DNA of 26,829 bases from CAZSPL01 sp964608735 (GCA_964608735.1 CAZSPL010000022.1:1-26829); one strand, 5' to 3'. Positions 7,489 to 15,170 are shown, counted from the stretch's first letter. A program made the numbers and translations. Notes: generated by a model from the sequence alone, not told the origin.

Positions 7489-9174
7489 CTACTGTATTTC
7501 GAAATCGCCATAAACCTGGTCTGTACTGCCTTCATGCGTCCAGCAGGCTTCTTCGGATTTCCAGTAGAAAATGGCATTCACGGGACCATAATAATAAGTG
7601 CCGGAGATGGTTGCAAAGAACGGTGATTGCCAGACCGATTCATTAGATGAGTTGGATATTTGAACCTCAGAAGAAGCGTCGACTTCTATTGAGGTGCAAG
7701 CTTCGTTAAGCAATTCAACTTCCTGAGAATAAACGAGATAATCCCCGCCTTCATGATTAGACGTGAATACAATGTCAAAATCCTCGTTACCGTCATTGAT
7801 CACCTGATCGGCGTACATCGCAATTGCAGGATAGCCTGAATTGTAACTGGACTCGCTGAAAATCTCAGCTTCATTACCATTGTCAGCCATATGGCTGTTT
7901 GAATAATATAAGGCGTAATAACCGTTGTAAGCCGACTGCTCTCTTGTGTAGACAAAATGCGCGTAGGTGTCCAATTCATCGCCCAGGAAGTACTTCTCGA
8001 TCGGGTCGAAGTCGACATAGGGATAGAATGCGTTGATATTGCCGGCGTTCGGGGATTCAATCTGAGATGCCACAGGGCCAACCGAGGGCCAGCCCGAGAT
8101 ATCCTCTGAATGCATCGCCCAGTCAAAATCGCCAGTATCACCGTAGTCGTAAACCTGCCATACGGTGGTGACAACTGTTATGCCGTCATAGGTAAAATCG
8201 AGACCCGCATCGATGCGGGGATGCATGGGGTATACTTCTTCACTCTCGGCAATGCTTGTCTGGAATCCGCAGTGACCGCTGCCCTCATACCACTGAGACA
8301 TATCATAGTCGTCATTCCATTCCGTTTGACTGAAATCGGCATAAACGATACCGTAGAAATCCTCCCAGTAAGGACTTGAAATATCGCTCTCAAACTCGTA
8401 TCCGGCGAATACGCAATCAACCTGATTATTGCCCGTGCCTTCGTGTCCAGTATCATCAGGAAAGGAGAAATAAGCTATATCCGGCTTCTGGCAATCACCG
8501 ACGAAATCACCTGGCATAGGCAGCAGAAATGGCCCGTCGTCATCAAGATACGTGTAGTCGATACCGTCATCATCATCTTCCGTAACCTCGTAGTAATACC
8601 TTCGGTGCTCGATTATAACGTACTCCGCCGGTAAAACCTTTTCGTAGGCAATATCAATGATGAGATAGAAGTTTAATTCAGCCTCAATACTCTTAGGCTC
8701 AATACCCTTCATAGGAATTAATGCCGCCAAGTGCGCCGTAACGGACGGGTATTGCTGGTCAGCGTCGTCCGGATTTTCAACAGTATAAACATCGCTCATC
8801 CCATCCTCAAGTTGTTGAGTCTGAGAATTCAGCCACTGGTGAAGGATTCTATACTTGACATTATACTGTCCGTCAGATTCTTCGTGCCAGGCGGCAACGT
8901 TTAACGCAGTATCAAAGCTTGCGCCACCTACTTGAATTTCGCCAATCTTCAAGACATATCCTTCCAATCCAAACCCCGCACCAAATGAAGGACCGCAAAC
9001 AACATTCGTTACATCGACATGCCCGCCCGGATCCGACGCGTTTCCCTGCACATCCTGGTCAGTGGATTCCCACATCGCTGCCCGGAAAATGGATTCCCTA
9101 TCATTCGACTGGTTTTCGCCGGGAGTTACGAGACCCTTGCTTCCGCTACACGACGACAACGCCAACGCCAACAT
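7489..9174 (-). CDS. 561-aa acidic lipoprotein; true start obscured by a poly-G tract
   Basis: The first in-frame ATG (9174) leaves only eight residues before the lipobox Cys (LALSSC), too short for a signal peptide. Upstream codons continue the signal as IITIKT and then enter a run of 15 G. A strong site (GGGAGGA) and ATG lie at 9247, but in the assembled sequence they are out of frame; 14 or 17 G would join them. The mature protein is very acidic and Asn/Asp/Tyr-rich, with segments such as YYSNSHMADNG and DIVFTSNHEGGDYLVYSQ that resemble blades of sialidase/WD40-like propellers (low certainty). It is the first gene of an operon with the 405-aa lipoprotein. No known family assigned. Confidence 0.72.
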   Translation of the reverse strand: MLALALSSCSGSKGLVTPGENQSNDRESIFRAAMWESTDQDVQGNASDPGGHVDVTNVVCGPSFGAGFGLEGYVLKIGEIQVGGASFDTALNVAAWHEESDGQYNVKYRILHQWLNSQTQQLEDGMSDVYTVENPDDADQQYPSVTAHLAALIPMKGIEPKSIEAELNFYLIIDIAYEKVLPAEYVIIEHRRYYYEVTEDDDDGIDYTYLDDDGPFLLPMPGDFVGDCQKPDIAYFSFPDDTGHEGTGNNQVDCVFAGYEFESDISSPYWEDFYGIVYADFSQTEWNDDYDMSQWYEGSGHCGFQTSIAESEEVYPMHPRIDAGLDFTYDGITVVTTVWQVYDYGDTGDFDWAMHSEDISGWPSVGPVASQIESPNAGNINAFYPYVDFDPIEKYFLGDELDTYAHFVYTREQSAYNGYYALYYSNSHMADNGNEAEIFSESSYNSGYPAIAMYADQVINDGNEDFDIVFTSNHEGGDYLVYSQEVELLNEACTSIEVDASSEVQISNSSNESVWQSPFFATISGTYYYGPVNAIFYWKSEEACWTHEGSTDQVYGDFEIQ

Positions 9175-9193
9175 AGTTTTAATAGTTATTATT

Positions 9194-9208
9194 CCCCCCC
9201 CCCCCCCC
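9194..9208. repeat. 15-nt C/G homopolymer at a lipoprotein gene start
   Basis: Fifteen consecutive C on the plus strand (G on the coding strand), 19 nt upstream of the first in-frame ATG of the 561-aa lipoprotein. Tract length determines whether the upstream ATG at 9247 reads into the gene. It is either a slipped-strand contingency tract or a sequencing artefact. Confidence 0.8.
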
Positions 9209-9460
9209 GATGAAATTCCTTCCCCCGCTCGCTGAAACGCTGGACATAATCTTGTCCTCCCTCACGAAAATTATTTCAACCCTCCGTTTAAGGCAATATC
9301 AAGCATCAAAGGCTCATCAGCAAAGCATCGCTTGTCAAAAAACCGGGGCGGGAATTCGCTCGTCCCGTGCCCCTATGTGGATGGAGGAAAGTAATCATGA
9401 TTATACCATGAGAATCAATGAAGTGCCAAATCGAGGGCGCTATAAAATCCTGGACTGTCA

Positions 9461-9500
9461 GTGCACGCCCATCCTCGCGGACTCGGACTGGGCGTGGCAC
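9461..9500. repeat. Dispersed palindromic element, divergent copy
   Basis: GTGCACGCCCA at 9461-9471 and TGGGCGTGGCAC at 9489-9500 are near-perfect reverse complements around a 17-nt loop. It is related to the elements at 13098 and 20110. A second small hairpin with GGGAAT/ATTCCC arms follows directly. Apart from these and the -10 box below, the gene-free stretch 9248-9707 shows nothing I can name. Confidence 0.6.
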
Positions 9501-9684
9501 CCTTGCGGGAATCTATTCCCGGACCGTCGGCTCCAATTCAGGATGCCGGGCATTTAAAATGTTTTTAACGCCGGGAGGGGTATCGCTCTTGTCTAAACGC
9601 GCCGCGTCCGATAAAATTAGATTGAAGATTTTTAACATAGATGCATATTTCAGTTTCAACGCAGGGTCCAGATATCTTAAAACT

Positions 9685-9703
9685 TATAATTGCTTCAGGA
9701 GGT
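9685..9703 (+). promoter_or_regulatory. Possible -10 box and ribosome site of the 783-aa lipoprotein gene
   Basis: A perfect TATAAT at 9685-9690 has no convincing -35. AGGAGG at 9698-9703 lies 4 nt before ATG 9708. Together they would give a very short leader. Confidence 0.4.
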
Positions 9704-9707
9704 ACCG

Positions 9708-12059
9708 ATGGCCATCAGATGGTTGAGTTCAAGCATTGCGGTACTGATAATCATTTGCGCCGCATTGGGATGCTCGGGCAGCGGTTCACCTATGGCGCCG
9801 GATAGGGTATCGAGTCCGGACATGGGGCATTCGGGGGCGGGGAAGACCGCCCTTGTCGGTTTGTACCAGGTCGTGATAGACAAACAGACGTCGAAGGTCG
9901 ATATAACCAGCCTGAGGAGCGCAGAGCTGATAGTGAATGTCCTTGGCTTCATGGAGCCTCCCCCGCTGGTGAACCTTTCGATCGACTTCAACACGCTTGA
10001 TATCAACGCCGATGAGAACAGCATTTATGTCGACGTCATCCTCACGCACCCGTTCGTGACGGCGAACCACGATTTCACCGGGTTCGATGTCCGGGGCGTG
10101 GTGTACGGCCCGCGGATTTCCAACGCCGACGCGTACTCGCCGCTGATGAATCCGGCGGATTTCGCGGGAGAGCCGTTCGGCTACATCGACGGTCTTCTCG
10201 GCGCGCCGAACTCGGGGGCTCATTACGATGAGGCATTCTGGGGGTATAAATATTTCGCGGATGATATCGGTTTGAATGAAAACCTTGTCGATTATTATTC
10301 GGACCCCGACAATCTCGCGAACAGGGGGCGGTTCAGCGAGGGGGCGACGATTTCGCGGCATTACGACCTCGACTGGGACGGCACGGATTACGATTTTTTC
10401 GTATTCAATTACTCCATCGTGGCGTCATATGACTGGCCGGTCGGCGACCCGCCGTTCGACCTTGACAGCTTCGATATCACGAGCGCCAACATGGCCGAGG
10501 CGTTCTGCATAACGGCATATGAAGTGTCCAACGGGCTTTTCTATGACGGCGAGACCGGCGGGGGCTCGGTGGATATCGATGTCGAGGTTTGGGACTGGCA
10601 GGGGCTGGACAACACGGAAGTGATGATCCGGTCGGTGCAGCCCGGTATCCTCGGTCCGGCGACTGTCGATACTTACGACGCCGGCTCGACTTCATACTCC
10701 GGGATATTCCACTTTACGGGAATCACGGGGGAGCCTGTCACGACCGGCATGCTCGACTTGCAGATAACGGCGACCGATGAATCGGAAACATATGGTTCGT
10801 CGTGGTTCCTCGACCTGCTTCCGTCGAGCAACGATTTCTTCAACGAATATGTCTACACCATCCAGAATTTCGCGGTGGGGGTCGCGGCCGGGGAGCCGGA
10901 GATCGAGATGTACTGGTACCCGGTGGAAGGCCAGACCGGTGTCCAGGTGCCGACCGCGCCAAACCAGGGGGCTCGCGATCCCGACCTCGGGGTATATTCC
11001 GCGGGTGCAGACCAGAGCCGCGGCATGACGGCGCGCCAGGCGAGCGACGTGTTCGTGTTCTTCAATAATGCATATACAAGCACGTCAGGCTCGATGAACT
11101 GGTGGTACGGGGATGTCATGAAGGATTTCAACCATTTCGATGTCACCATCGACGGCACCCGCATGCAGTTGGCGACATACAGCCAGGCAACGACGTTCCC
11201 GCCGAATCCCGACAGCGGTTTCGCGGCTGCGTTCAATACATCGAACGGCTACCTGCCTCCGTTTGACGGGTCCGACCATATCGTGTGGGTCTTGAATGGT
11301 TTCGACCCGACGGCATACTGGCTCGACATCGGCGATGCGAGCGGCGGGGTTGTCGGACATGACTCGTCGCCCAACGGCCAGGACAACAACATGTATTTCA
11401 TCGGGTCGTATTCCACGGCGTCTGGTCAGCCGGGGCCGCATGACGGGATGTACCAGTTTTACCGCTGGCTGAGCCCGTACTACAACGGCACGACGCTGTT
11501 CCTCGACCAGATAGGTGTTTACGGCATGTCCACGCAGGACCCGGTGGAGCCGGGCCCGATAGACGATACAGACGCGAGGGAGCACCGGCTGGGGGTCGAT
11601 GACAACACCGGCACATATTTCACCACGCATTCGGACACGGATTACGCCGAGTTTATGTATATCATCGACAACCAGAACTGGCTTCATATGTGCATCATAG
11701 ACTTCGACGACCCGATCGACTTCATCTACGTCGCGGCGGCGACCGAGGACAACTGGGACGGCCAGCTCGTGGATGTCGAGGTCGCCCCGGCGTTCACCGG
11801 CACAGAGTGGTCGCCGTACGGGTGGTCGTGCGTGCTGATAGACAAGGGGAACAACACGTGGACGGTTCAGACGCTTCTGTGGGACCTCTCGGGCGAGGAA
11901 CTCGTGGTGTATGTTCTCGACGAGACGGACCCGCTTCCGGGACATGCGCTCGCGCTGGATGTCGACAACACCGATTTCGAGCTTCATGTTCTGGCCCTTA
12001 ACGGAAGCACCGTTGAAGCCACCGTGTTTAAGTGGTACGATAATGTTCCTATTGGATAG
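9708..12059 (+). CDS. 783-aa secreted lipoprotein with TGFDVRG module
   Basis: ATG 9708 is preceded by CAGGAGG; the ORF extends six codons further up but without a better site. The signal peptide ends AALGC (Cys22), then SGSGSPMAPD, the same 'CSG...APD' start as the other lipoproteins here. Residues about 100-130 hold LTHPF and FTGFDVRGVVYGP, the shared module. The first 400 residues align in layout with the 606-aa protein. The C-terminal half (about 410-783) is different: beta-rich and aromatic, with GMYQFYRWLSPYY and repeated Asp-rich strands, perhaps a propeller-like fold. No enzymatic motif is recognised. It is followed 14 nt later by a small membrane-protein gene. Exported lipoprotein of unknown role. 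Confidence 0.82.
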   Translation: MAIRWLSSSIAVLIIICAALGCSGSGSPMAPDRVSSPDMGHSGAGKTALVGLYQVVIDKQTSKVDITSLRSAELIVNVLGFMEPPPLVNLSIDFNTLDINADENSIYVDVILTHPFVTANHDFTGFDVRGVVYGPRISNADAYSPLMNPADFAGEPFGYIDGLLGAPNSGAHYDEAFWGYKYFADDIGLNENLVDYYSDPDNLANRGRFSEGATISRHYDLDWDGTDYDFFVFNYSIVASYDWPVGDPPFDLDSFDITSANMAEAFCITAYEVSNGLFYDGETGGGSVDIDVEVWDWQGLDNTEVMIRSVQPGILGPATVDTYDAGSTSYSGIFHFTGITGEPVTTGMLDLQITATDESETYGSSWFLDLLPSSNDFFNEYVYTIQNFAVGVAAGEPEIEMYWYPVEGQTGVQVPTAPNQGARDPDLGVYSAGADQSRGMTARQASDVFVFFNNAYTSTSGSMNWWYGDVMKDFNHFDVTIDGTRMQLATYSQATTFPPNPDSGFAAAFNTSNGYLPPFDGSDHIVWVLNGFDPTAYWLDIGDASGGVVGHDSSPNGQDNNMYFIGSYSTASGQPGPHDGMYQFYRWLSPYYNGTTLFLDQIGVYGMSTQDPVEPGPIDDTDAREHRLGVDDNTGTYFTTHSDTDYAEFMYIIDNQNWLHMCIIDFDDPIDFIYVAAATEDNWDGQLVDVEVAPAFTGTEWSPYGWSCVLIDKGNNTWTVQTLLWDLSGEELVVYVLDETDPLPGHALALDVDNTDFELHVLALNGSTVEATVFKWYDNVPIG

Positions 12060-12073
12060 ATGGAGGATAGACC

Positions 12074-12304
12074 ATGACTGAAAGAATAATGATGCTGATA
12101 ATAGCGCTGATAGTGATCTTCATCCTCGGTTGGGCAGTAACGGCGATGGCGTCGTCTTTCAACACCGCCACGCCCACGGTGGCTCACACCCAGATAGACA
12201 AAACGGCGGTTCATCCGGAAGCGGACACATCCGGCATAGTGATGGACGCGACCCGGGTGAATAAAGTGCCCGAGGGATTGAGGAAAGTGGAGACAACCAA
12301 ATAG
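12074..12304 (+). CDS. Small single-pass membrane protein
   Basis: 76 aa. ATG 12074 follows TGGAGGATAGACC, a good site. Residues about 5-28 (MLIIALIVIFILGWAV) form one membrane segment; the rest is a short hydrophilic tail rich in Thr, Asp and Val. It begins 14 nt after the 783-aa lipoprotein stop and is followed by a terminator, so it closes that operon. No family recognised. Confidence 0.65.
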   Translation: MTERIMMLIIALIVIFILGWAVTAMASSFNTATPTVAHTQIDKTAVHPEADTSGIVMDATRVNKVPEGLRKVETTK

Positions 12305-12328
12305 CGTGGTTCCACCCGAAGTTCACAA

Positions 12329-12357
12329 AGCTCCCGCTTCACGGCGGGGGCTTTTTT
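12329..12357 (+). terminator. Intrinsic terminator of the lipoprotein operon
   Basis: AGCTCCCGC / GCGGGGGCT form a 9-bp stem (one T-G pair) around TTCACG, followed by six T. It is 24 bases past the stop of the 76-aa gene. Confidence 0.85.
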
Positions 12358-12387
12358 ACGGCCGGGCGCACGCATTCCCGCAGTAGT

Positions 12388-12396
12388 TGGTATAAT
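12388..12396 (+). promoter_or_regulatory. Extended -10 promoter for the 221-aa membrane protein gene
   Basis: TGGTATAAT is an extended -10 with a perfect hexamer. No -35 is evident, as is usual for this class. The start is expected near 12403, just ahead of the GGAAGGAG ribosome site. Confidence 0.55.
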
Positions 12397-12418
12397 ATTA
12401 TAGGAAGGAGAAGAATCC

Positions 12419-13084
12419 ATGGGTGGAACAGGATATCTCAGCGAACTTGCATTCGGGATGGTTTATGTGCTCGTTTTCCTGTGCTGGGGTATTTCCGTGG
12501 CCCTGGTATACACCCATGCATCGACGCACGACAGAAGCACGTGGTTCTGGGTCCTCGTGGCGGTCATCCCGGTAGCCGGGGTGATATTTTATTTCGTGTA
12601 TTTTTATTACAAGGAAAACAGCATACTTCGCAACGCGAGGACGCGGCACAAGGAGCGGACGGGGGAGAGGATAGCGAAGCCGCGCACCCCGGAGCAGTTA
12701 GAGACGCACGATGCGATTGCGTCGCTCGCGAAGTTCCGTGACAGGGAGGTCGAGCGGCTCATCCTCGAGAGGAATATGGACGAGGTATTCCCGCTTATCG
12801 AGAAGCGTGTGCGCCGTGCGACCATGTGCAACGATTTCATCGCCGTCGAGTCGTATGATGTCTACCGCCGTGCCGCCGACAGGGTGGATCGCACATCGGA
12901 ACTTCCAAGGATAATGAAGATACTGTATGACATCCCCGATAAGGCATGCTTGGATTCTCGACGGGAGCCGGATGTGCCCGCCATCGGGCCGCCGGTGGAG
13001 TCCGTGGCAGAGGAAGAGCCGGTTGAAGGGGAAGAGCCGCCAGTGTTCAAGGATGAGCAGAGCTGGCTTGAATTCGGTGATTAG
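12419..13084 (+). CDS. Two-pass membrane protein with long cytoplasmic tail
   Basis: 221 aa. ATG 12419 lies behind GGAAGGAGAAGAATCC. Two membrane segments (about 10-31 and 41-64) are followed by a charged helical region and an acidic Glu/Pro-rich end (EEEPVEGEEPPVF). The second segment, FWVLVAVIPVAGVIFYFVY, resembles the short membrane module found at the N-terminus of cardiolipin synthases (PLDc_N), but no HKD catalytic motif follows. Possibly a membrane-anchored scaffold; function unknown. It has its own promoter and sits alone between a terminator and a repeat region. Confidence 0.7.
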   Translation: MGGTGYLSELAFGMVYVLVFLCWGISVALVYTHASTHDRSTWFWVLVAVIPVAGVIFYFVYFYYKENSILRNARTRHKERTGERIAKPRTPEQLETHDAIASLAKFRDREVERLILERNMDEVFPLIEKRVRRATMCNDFIAVESYDVYRRAADRVDRTSELPRIMKILYDIPDKACLDSRREPDVPAIGPPVESVAEEEPVEGEEPPVFKDEQSWLEFGD

Positions 13085-13097
13085 AGGGGACGGGAAG

Positions 13098-13140
13098 TGA
13101 GGCACGCCCATTCTCGAAGACTCGAAGTGGGCGTGGCACC
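13098..13140. repeat. 43-bp dispersed palindromic repeat, copy 1
   Basis: Identical over 43 bp to 20110-20152. Arms GGCACGCCCA and TGGGCGTGGCAC flank a loop containing CTCGAAGACTCGAA. It starts 14 bp after the stop of the 221-aa gene and could serve as its 3' stabiliser or terminator. Confidence 0.85.
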
Positions 13141-13277
13141 AGGCGGGGCTGATTATCCGTTTTCGAAGACACGGGCAAGCTTCGTATGGGTTGGCAGGTT
13201 GATGATAATTGGCAGACGCTTGACCGTGCCACCCGGGTTTATTTTCTTTCATGACCACCGAAAGAATTATATCTTCC

Positions 13278-13337
13278 GACCCGAGCCCCGACCGTACTTG
13301 TCCGACGAAGCGTAGCGAATGCGGAAGGGAGGGGACA
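13278..13337. repeat. 60-bp dispersed repeat, copy 1
   Basis: Matches 20176-20235 at 56 of 60 positions. Both copies begin GACCCGAGCCCCGACCGT and end GAGGGGACA. In both places a copy of the 43-bp palindrome lies upstream, so the two repeats travel together. Confidence 0.8.
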
Positions 13338-13368
13338 CCGCACGGAAGCCCGAGGCGTGGTACCCGGA

Positions 13369-13486
13369 CCCACGAAATGGGATTCGTGGGCCACTATTAG
13401 AAATTGGGCGTGGCTGTTAATACATGCTTGTTATTGACAGGTAATTGAAAAAAGGTGTGACCGGCGTAGGGGGGGACACCGGTCAC
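13369..13486. other. Two further hairpins in the 529-bp gap between membrane-protein genes
   Basis: CCCACGAA (13369-13376) pairs with TTCGTGGG (13383-13390) around 6 bases. GTGACCGG (13457-13464) pairs with CCGGTCAC (13479-13486) around 14 bases that include GGGGGGGACA. Neither has a T run. The gene-free stretch 13085-13613 otherwise holds the 43-bp and 60-bp repeats and no credible gene. Confidence 0.6.
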
Positions 13487-13613
13487 GTGAGAAGCATAGC
13501 AAACAGGGTCTTAAAGTCAAGAAATTAGAATCGGCGTCACATTAAAATAAATTAGACTATACAGACCGTGCAAATCCATCCCGCCATGCATTATACTTGC
13601 CTCCCGGAGTGAA

Positions 13614-14195
13614 ATGGTAATAACACGTTTAGTAACGATGCTTCCCATCATAGCAGTCGTATTCGTCGTATGGCTGCTGATACAATCGCTGCTTTCCACA
13701 TCGAGCGAATACCGCCAGTGGCCGCGGCGTCTCGGGCGGTTCGTGCTTGCGATGCTGAGCGGCTTCGCGATTTTCGCGGTCATCTATATAGCCGGCGGGA
13801 TGATAGTGGGCATGCTGGGATTCGATTACTTCGACAAGCCGCTTTTGCGTCTCGCGCATATCGTGTGCCTCCTCGGGGCATATCCGGCGGGACTGGCGGC
13901 GGCGTGGATATTCCGCACGAGGCACGCGGCGCTGATACTGGGATTCGCGCTGGTGGTATGGGTGCACCTGCTGGACGGGTCAACGTACCTTGGCAGGATG
14001 GTGTTCAGCGATAACGCGATACCGCTGAACGGTGACTTCGCGCTGACGAATATCGCTCTGATGCTTGTGGCGACGATGCTGGGCGGCGAAGCCGCGCTGA
14101 GGAACGTGCTTCCCGCCGCGAGCCGCAAAGCGCAGAAAACCGCGATAGAAATGGACTCCACGGGTGTTGTTTCCTTGACATCGGATGGGGGCTAA
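13614..14195 (+). CDS. Polytopic membrane protein of unknown function
   Basis: 193 aa. ATG 13614 has GGAG 4 nt upstream, rather close. About five hydrophobic segments are visible (near residues 6-27, 43-68, 77-100, 105-120 and 142-162), with a short hydrophilic C-terminal tail. Segment spacing suggests an integral inner-membrane protein. I recognise no transporter or enzyme motif. The cold-shock gene follows after 14 nt, and the promoter of that gene lies inside this gene's last codons. Confidence 0.68.
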   Translation: MVITRLVTMLPIIAVVFVVWLLIQSLLSTSSEYRQWPRRLGRFVLAMLSGFAIFAVIYIAGGMIVGMLGFDYFDKPLLRLAHIVCLLGAYPAGLAAAWIFRTRHAALILGFALVVWVHLLDGSTYLGRMVFSDNAIPLNGDFALTNIALMLVATMLGGEAALRNVLPAASRKAQKTAIEMDSTGVVSLTSDGG

Positions 14196-14203
14196 GTTAG
14201 TAT
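14175..14203 (+). promoter_or_regulatory. Promoter of the cold-shock gene
   Basis: TTGACA (14175-14180), 17-nt spacer, TAGTAT (14198-14203). The expected start point, about 7 nt on, falls at 14210, the first base of the GTG start codon. Confidence 0.65.
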
Positions 14204-14209
14204 GAGCCG

Positions 14210-14437
14210 GTGTCAACAGAACTGATACATGTCGAGGGAGTCGTGAAGTGGTTCGACCCCCGGAAAGGATACGGTTTCATAACCACCCCCGAAGGTGAGG
14301 ATATCTTCGTCCACTACACGTTCATCCCCGGCGACGGATACAGGGCGCTGGAACCCGGCGAGAAGGTGTGCTTCGAGCTCGTCAGGAGCAGCCGTGGTCC
14401 GCAGGCGCGTAATGTTTTGATAACCGGCGAAGCATAA
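14210..14437 (+). CDS. Cold-shock domain protein (CspA family)
   Basis: 75 aa, a single cold-shock domain of normal length. It has GVVKWFDPRKGYGFI (RNP1 KGYGFI) and DIFVHY (RNP2), the aromatic RNA-binding faces of the family, and a C-terminal strand QARNVLI. Such proteins bind single-stranded RNA or DNA and melt secondary structure, acting as RNA chaperones or antiterminators. The start is GTG 14210; no in-frame ATG gives a full domain and there is no good Shine-Dalgarno. A consensus promoter places the transcript start at this codon, so translation may be leaderless. A strong terminator follows 23 nt after the stop. Confidence 0.93.
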   Translation: MSTELIHVEGVVKWFDPRKGYGFITTPEGEDIFVHYTFIPGDGYRALEPGEKVCFELVRSSRGPQARNVLITGEA

Positions 14438-14460
14438 GCCGGATAAAAAGTGAAAAAAGG

Positions 14461-14486
14461 AAAAGGAGCCATGCAGGCTCCTTTTT
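14461..14486. terminator. Bidirectional intrinsic terminator
   Basis: AAAAGGAGCC - ATGCA - GGCTCCTTTT, a perfect 10-bp stem with T run on the plus strand and, reading the other way, TTTTCCTTTTTT on the minus strand. It serves both the cold-shock gene and the convergent 136-aa gene. Confidence 0.9.
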
Positions 14487-14521
14487 GGTTATGTATCTGA
14501 AAAAACCCTTCCTCCAAAAGC

Positions 14522-14932
14522 TTAAAAAACATTCATGATGATGTCGAAGAAGGTGGGCAGCGGGATTACGACATCGCCGAATCCGGCGGGGCCGAAGTGT
14601 CCGCTTCCCGGCTCTTCGTGGTCCCTGAGCCATGCGGCGTATTCCTCGATCAGCCTGTATCGGCTCTTGCGTTCCTGCCATCGCTCGCGGTACGCGGCCT
14701 GGTTGTCCTCGTTATCCCGCAACTGCTCCTGTATCTTCCCCTTCTCGCAGCTTATCTGGCTTGCATCGAGGTCGGAGCTGTCCGTGCCCTGCATATCGCC
14801 AAACGCCGGCAGGGGCGGGATGGCCTCATCGGCCTTGGCCAGGCTGACAAAAGACGAGGAAAGGAAAAGGATCAACACGGTTGAGAGACCGAAGGCCAGT
14901 TTCGTAGTAAGTCCAAGGTTCTTTTTAAACAT
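14522..14932 (-). CDS. Small secreted protein under riboswitch control
   Basis: 136 aa. ATG 14932 follows AGGAGGCAACGT. A signal peptide is clear (MFKKNLGL..., hydrophobic to residue 29, cleavage near AKA-DE at 33-34). The mature part has a Pro/Leu start (IPPLPAFGDM), a strongly charged, probably helical middle (about 60-106, with QEQLRDNEDNQAAYRERW) and a Gly/Pro/Phe end. One Cys (about residue 62). No family recognised. Its long leader carries a GEMM-type riboswitch, so production probably responds to a cyclic dinucleotide; such control is typical of surface, adhesion and motility genes. This is the only clear signalling link in the window. Confidence 0.75.
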   Translation of the reverse strand: MFKKNLGLTTKLAFGLSTVLILFLSSSFVSLAKADEAIPPLPAFGDMQGTDSSDLDASQISCEKGKIQEQLRDNEDNQAAYRERWQERKSRYRLIEEYAAWLRDHEEPGSGHFGPAGFGDVVIPLPTFFDIIMNVF

Positions 14933-14970
14933 ACGTTGCCTCCTACTTATCTTGCTTCGCGCCTACGAAT

Positions 14971-15045
14971 AAAAAAACCGTCATCTCTTTTCATCGGCCG
15001 ATGCAGTTTGCCGAAAGAGATGGCGGGCCATCTTCACACTTCGGC
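14971..15045 (-). terminator. Riboswitch expression platform: terminator and competing antiterminator
   Basis: Terminator: CCGCCATCTCTTTC (15026-15013) pairs with GAAAAGAGATGACGG (14992-14978), followed by seven T (14977-14971). Competing hairpin: GCCGAA (15045-15040) with TTCGGC (15015-15010) and AGATGG (15033-15028) with CCATCT (15023-15018). The second fold uses the aptamer's own 3' strand, so ligand binding should free the terminator and switch the gene off (inference). Confidence 0.7.
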
Positions 15046-15116
15046 AGGAGAGCCGTCTCAATGAGACCTCTTCCTTTGCGCCCCCGCGTCGCCGCGGGTT
15101 AGCCTTTATCGGTGCG
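15035..15116 (-). promoter_or_regulatory. GEMM-type riboswitch aptamer (cyclic di-GMP-I class or close relative)
   Basis: The minus strand reads CGATAAAGGCTAACC, a P2 stem CCCGCG-GCGA-CGCGGG with a GNRA loop, GGGGCGCAAAG, a P3 arm, then TGCCGAAG. These are the conserved blocks of GEMM riboswitches. P1 is CGCAC / GTGTG. The P3 arm (GGAAGAG...CTCTCC capped by GTCTC/GAGAC) departs from the usual sequence and lacks an obvious consensus tetraloop receptor. Ligand may be c-di-GMP or a related dinucleotide; not decidable by eye. Confidence 0.75.
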
Positions 15117-15141
15117 GTTTATTCGTAAGTTTTCGATTATA

Positions 15142-15170
15142 AATATACCACAAATTATTGGGTTAGTCAA
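15142..15170 (-). promoter_or_regulatory. Promoter of the riboswitch-controlled gene
   Basis: TTGACT (15170-15165), 17-nt spacer, TATATT (15147-15142) preceded by TGG, an extended -10. The start is expected near 15135, giving a leader of about 200 nt that contains the whole aptamer and terminator. Confidence 0.72.

Noticed and set aside
7489..9174. Exo-alpha-sialidase
   Set aside because: A few strand motifs recall propeller blades but no Asp-box series or catalytic residues can be shown.
11085..11987. 300-aa minus-strand ORF
   Set aside because: Antisense to the 783-aa lipoprotein; Arg/Val-rich shadow of a high-GC gene with no site or recognisable domain.
14210..14437. Cold-shock gene read as an operon member of the upstream membrane protein
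   Set aside because: The 14-nt gap allows it, but a consensus promoter inside the end of the upstream gene makes independent transcription more likely.
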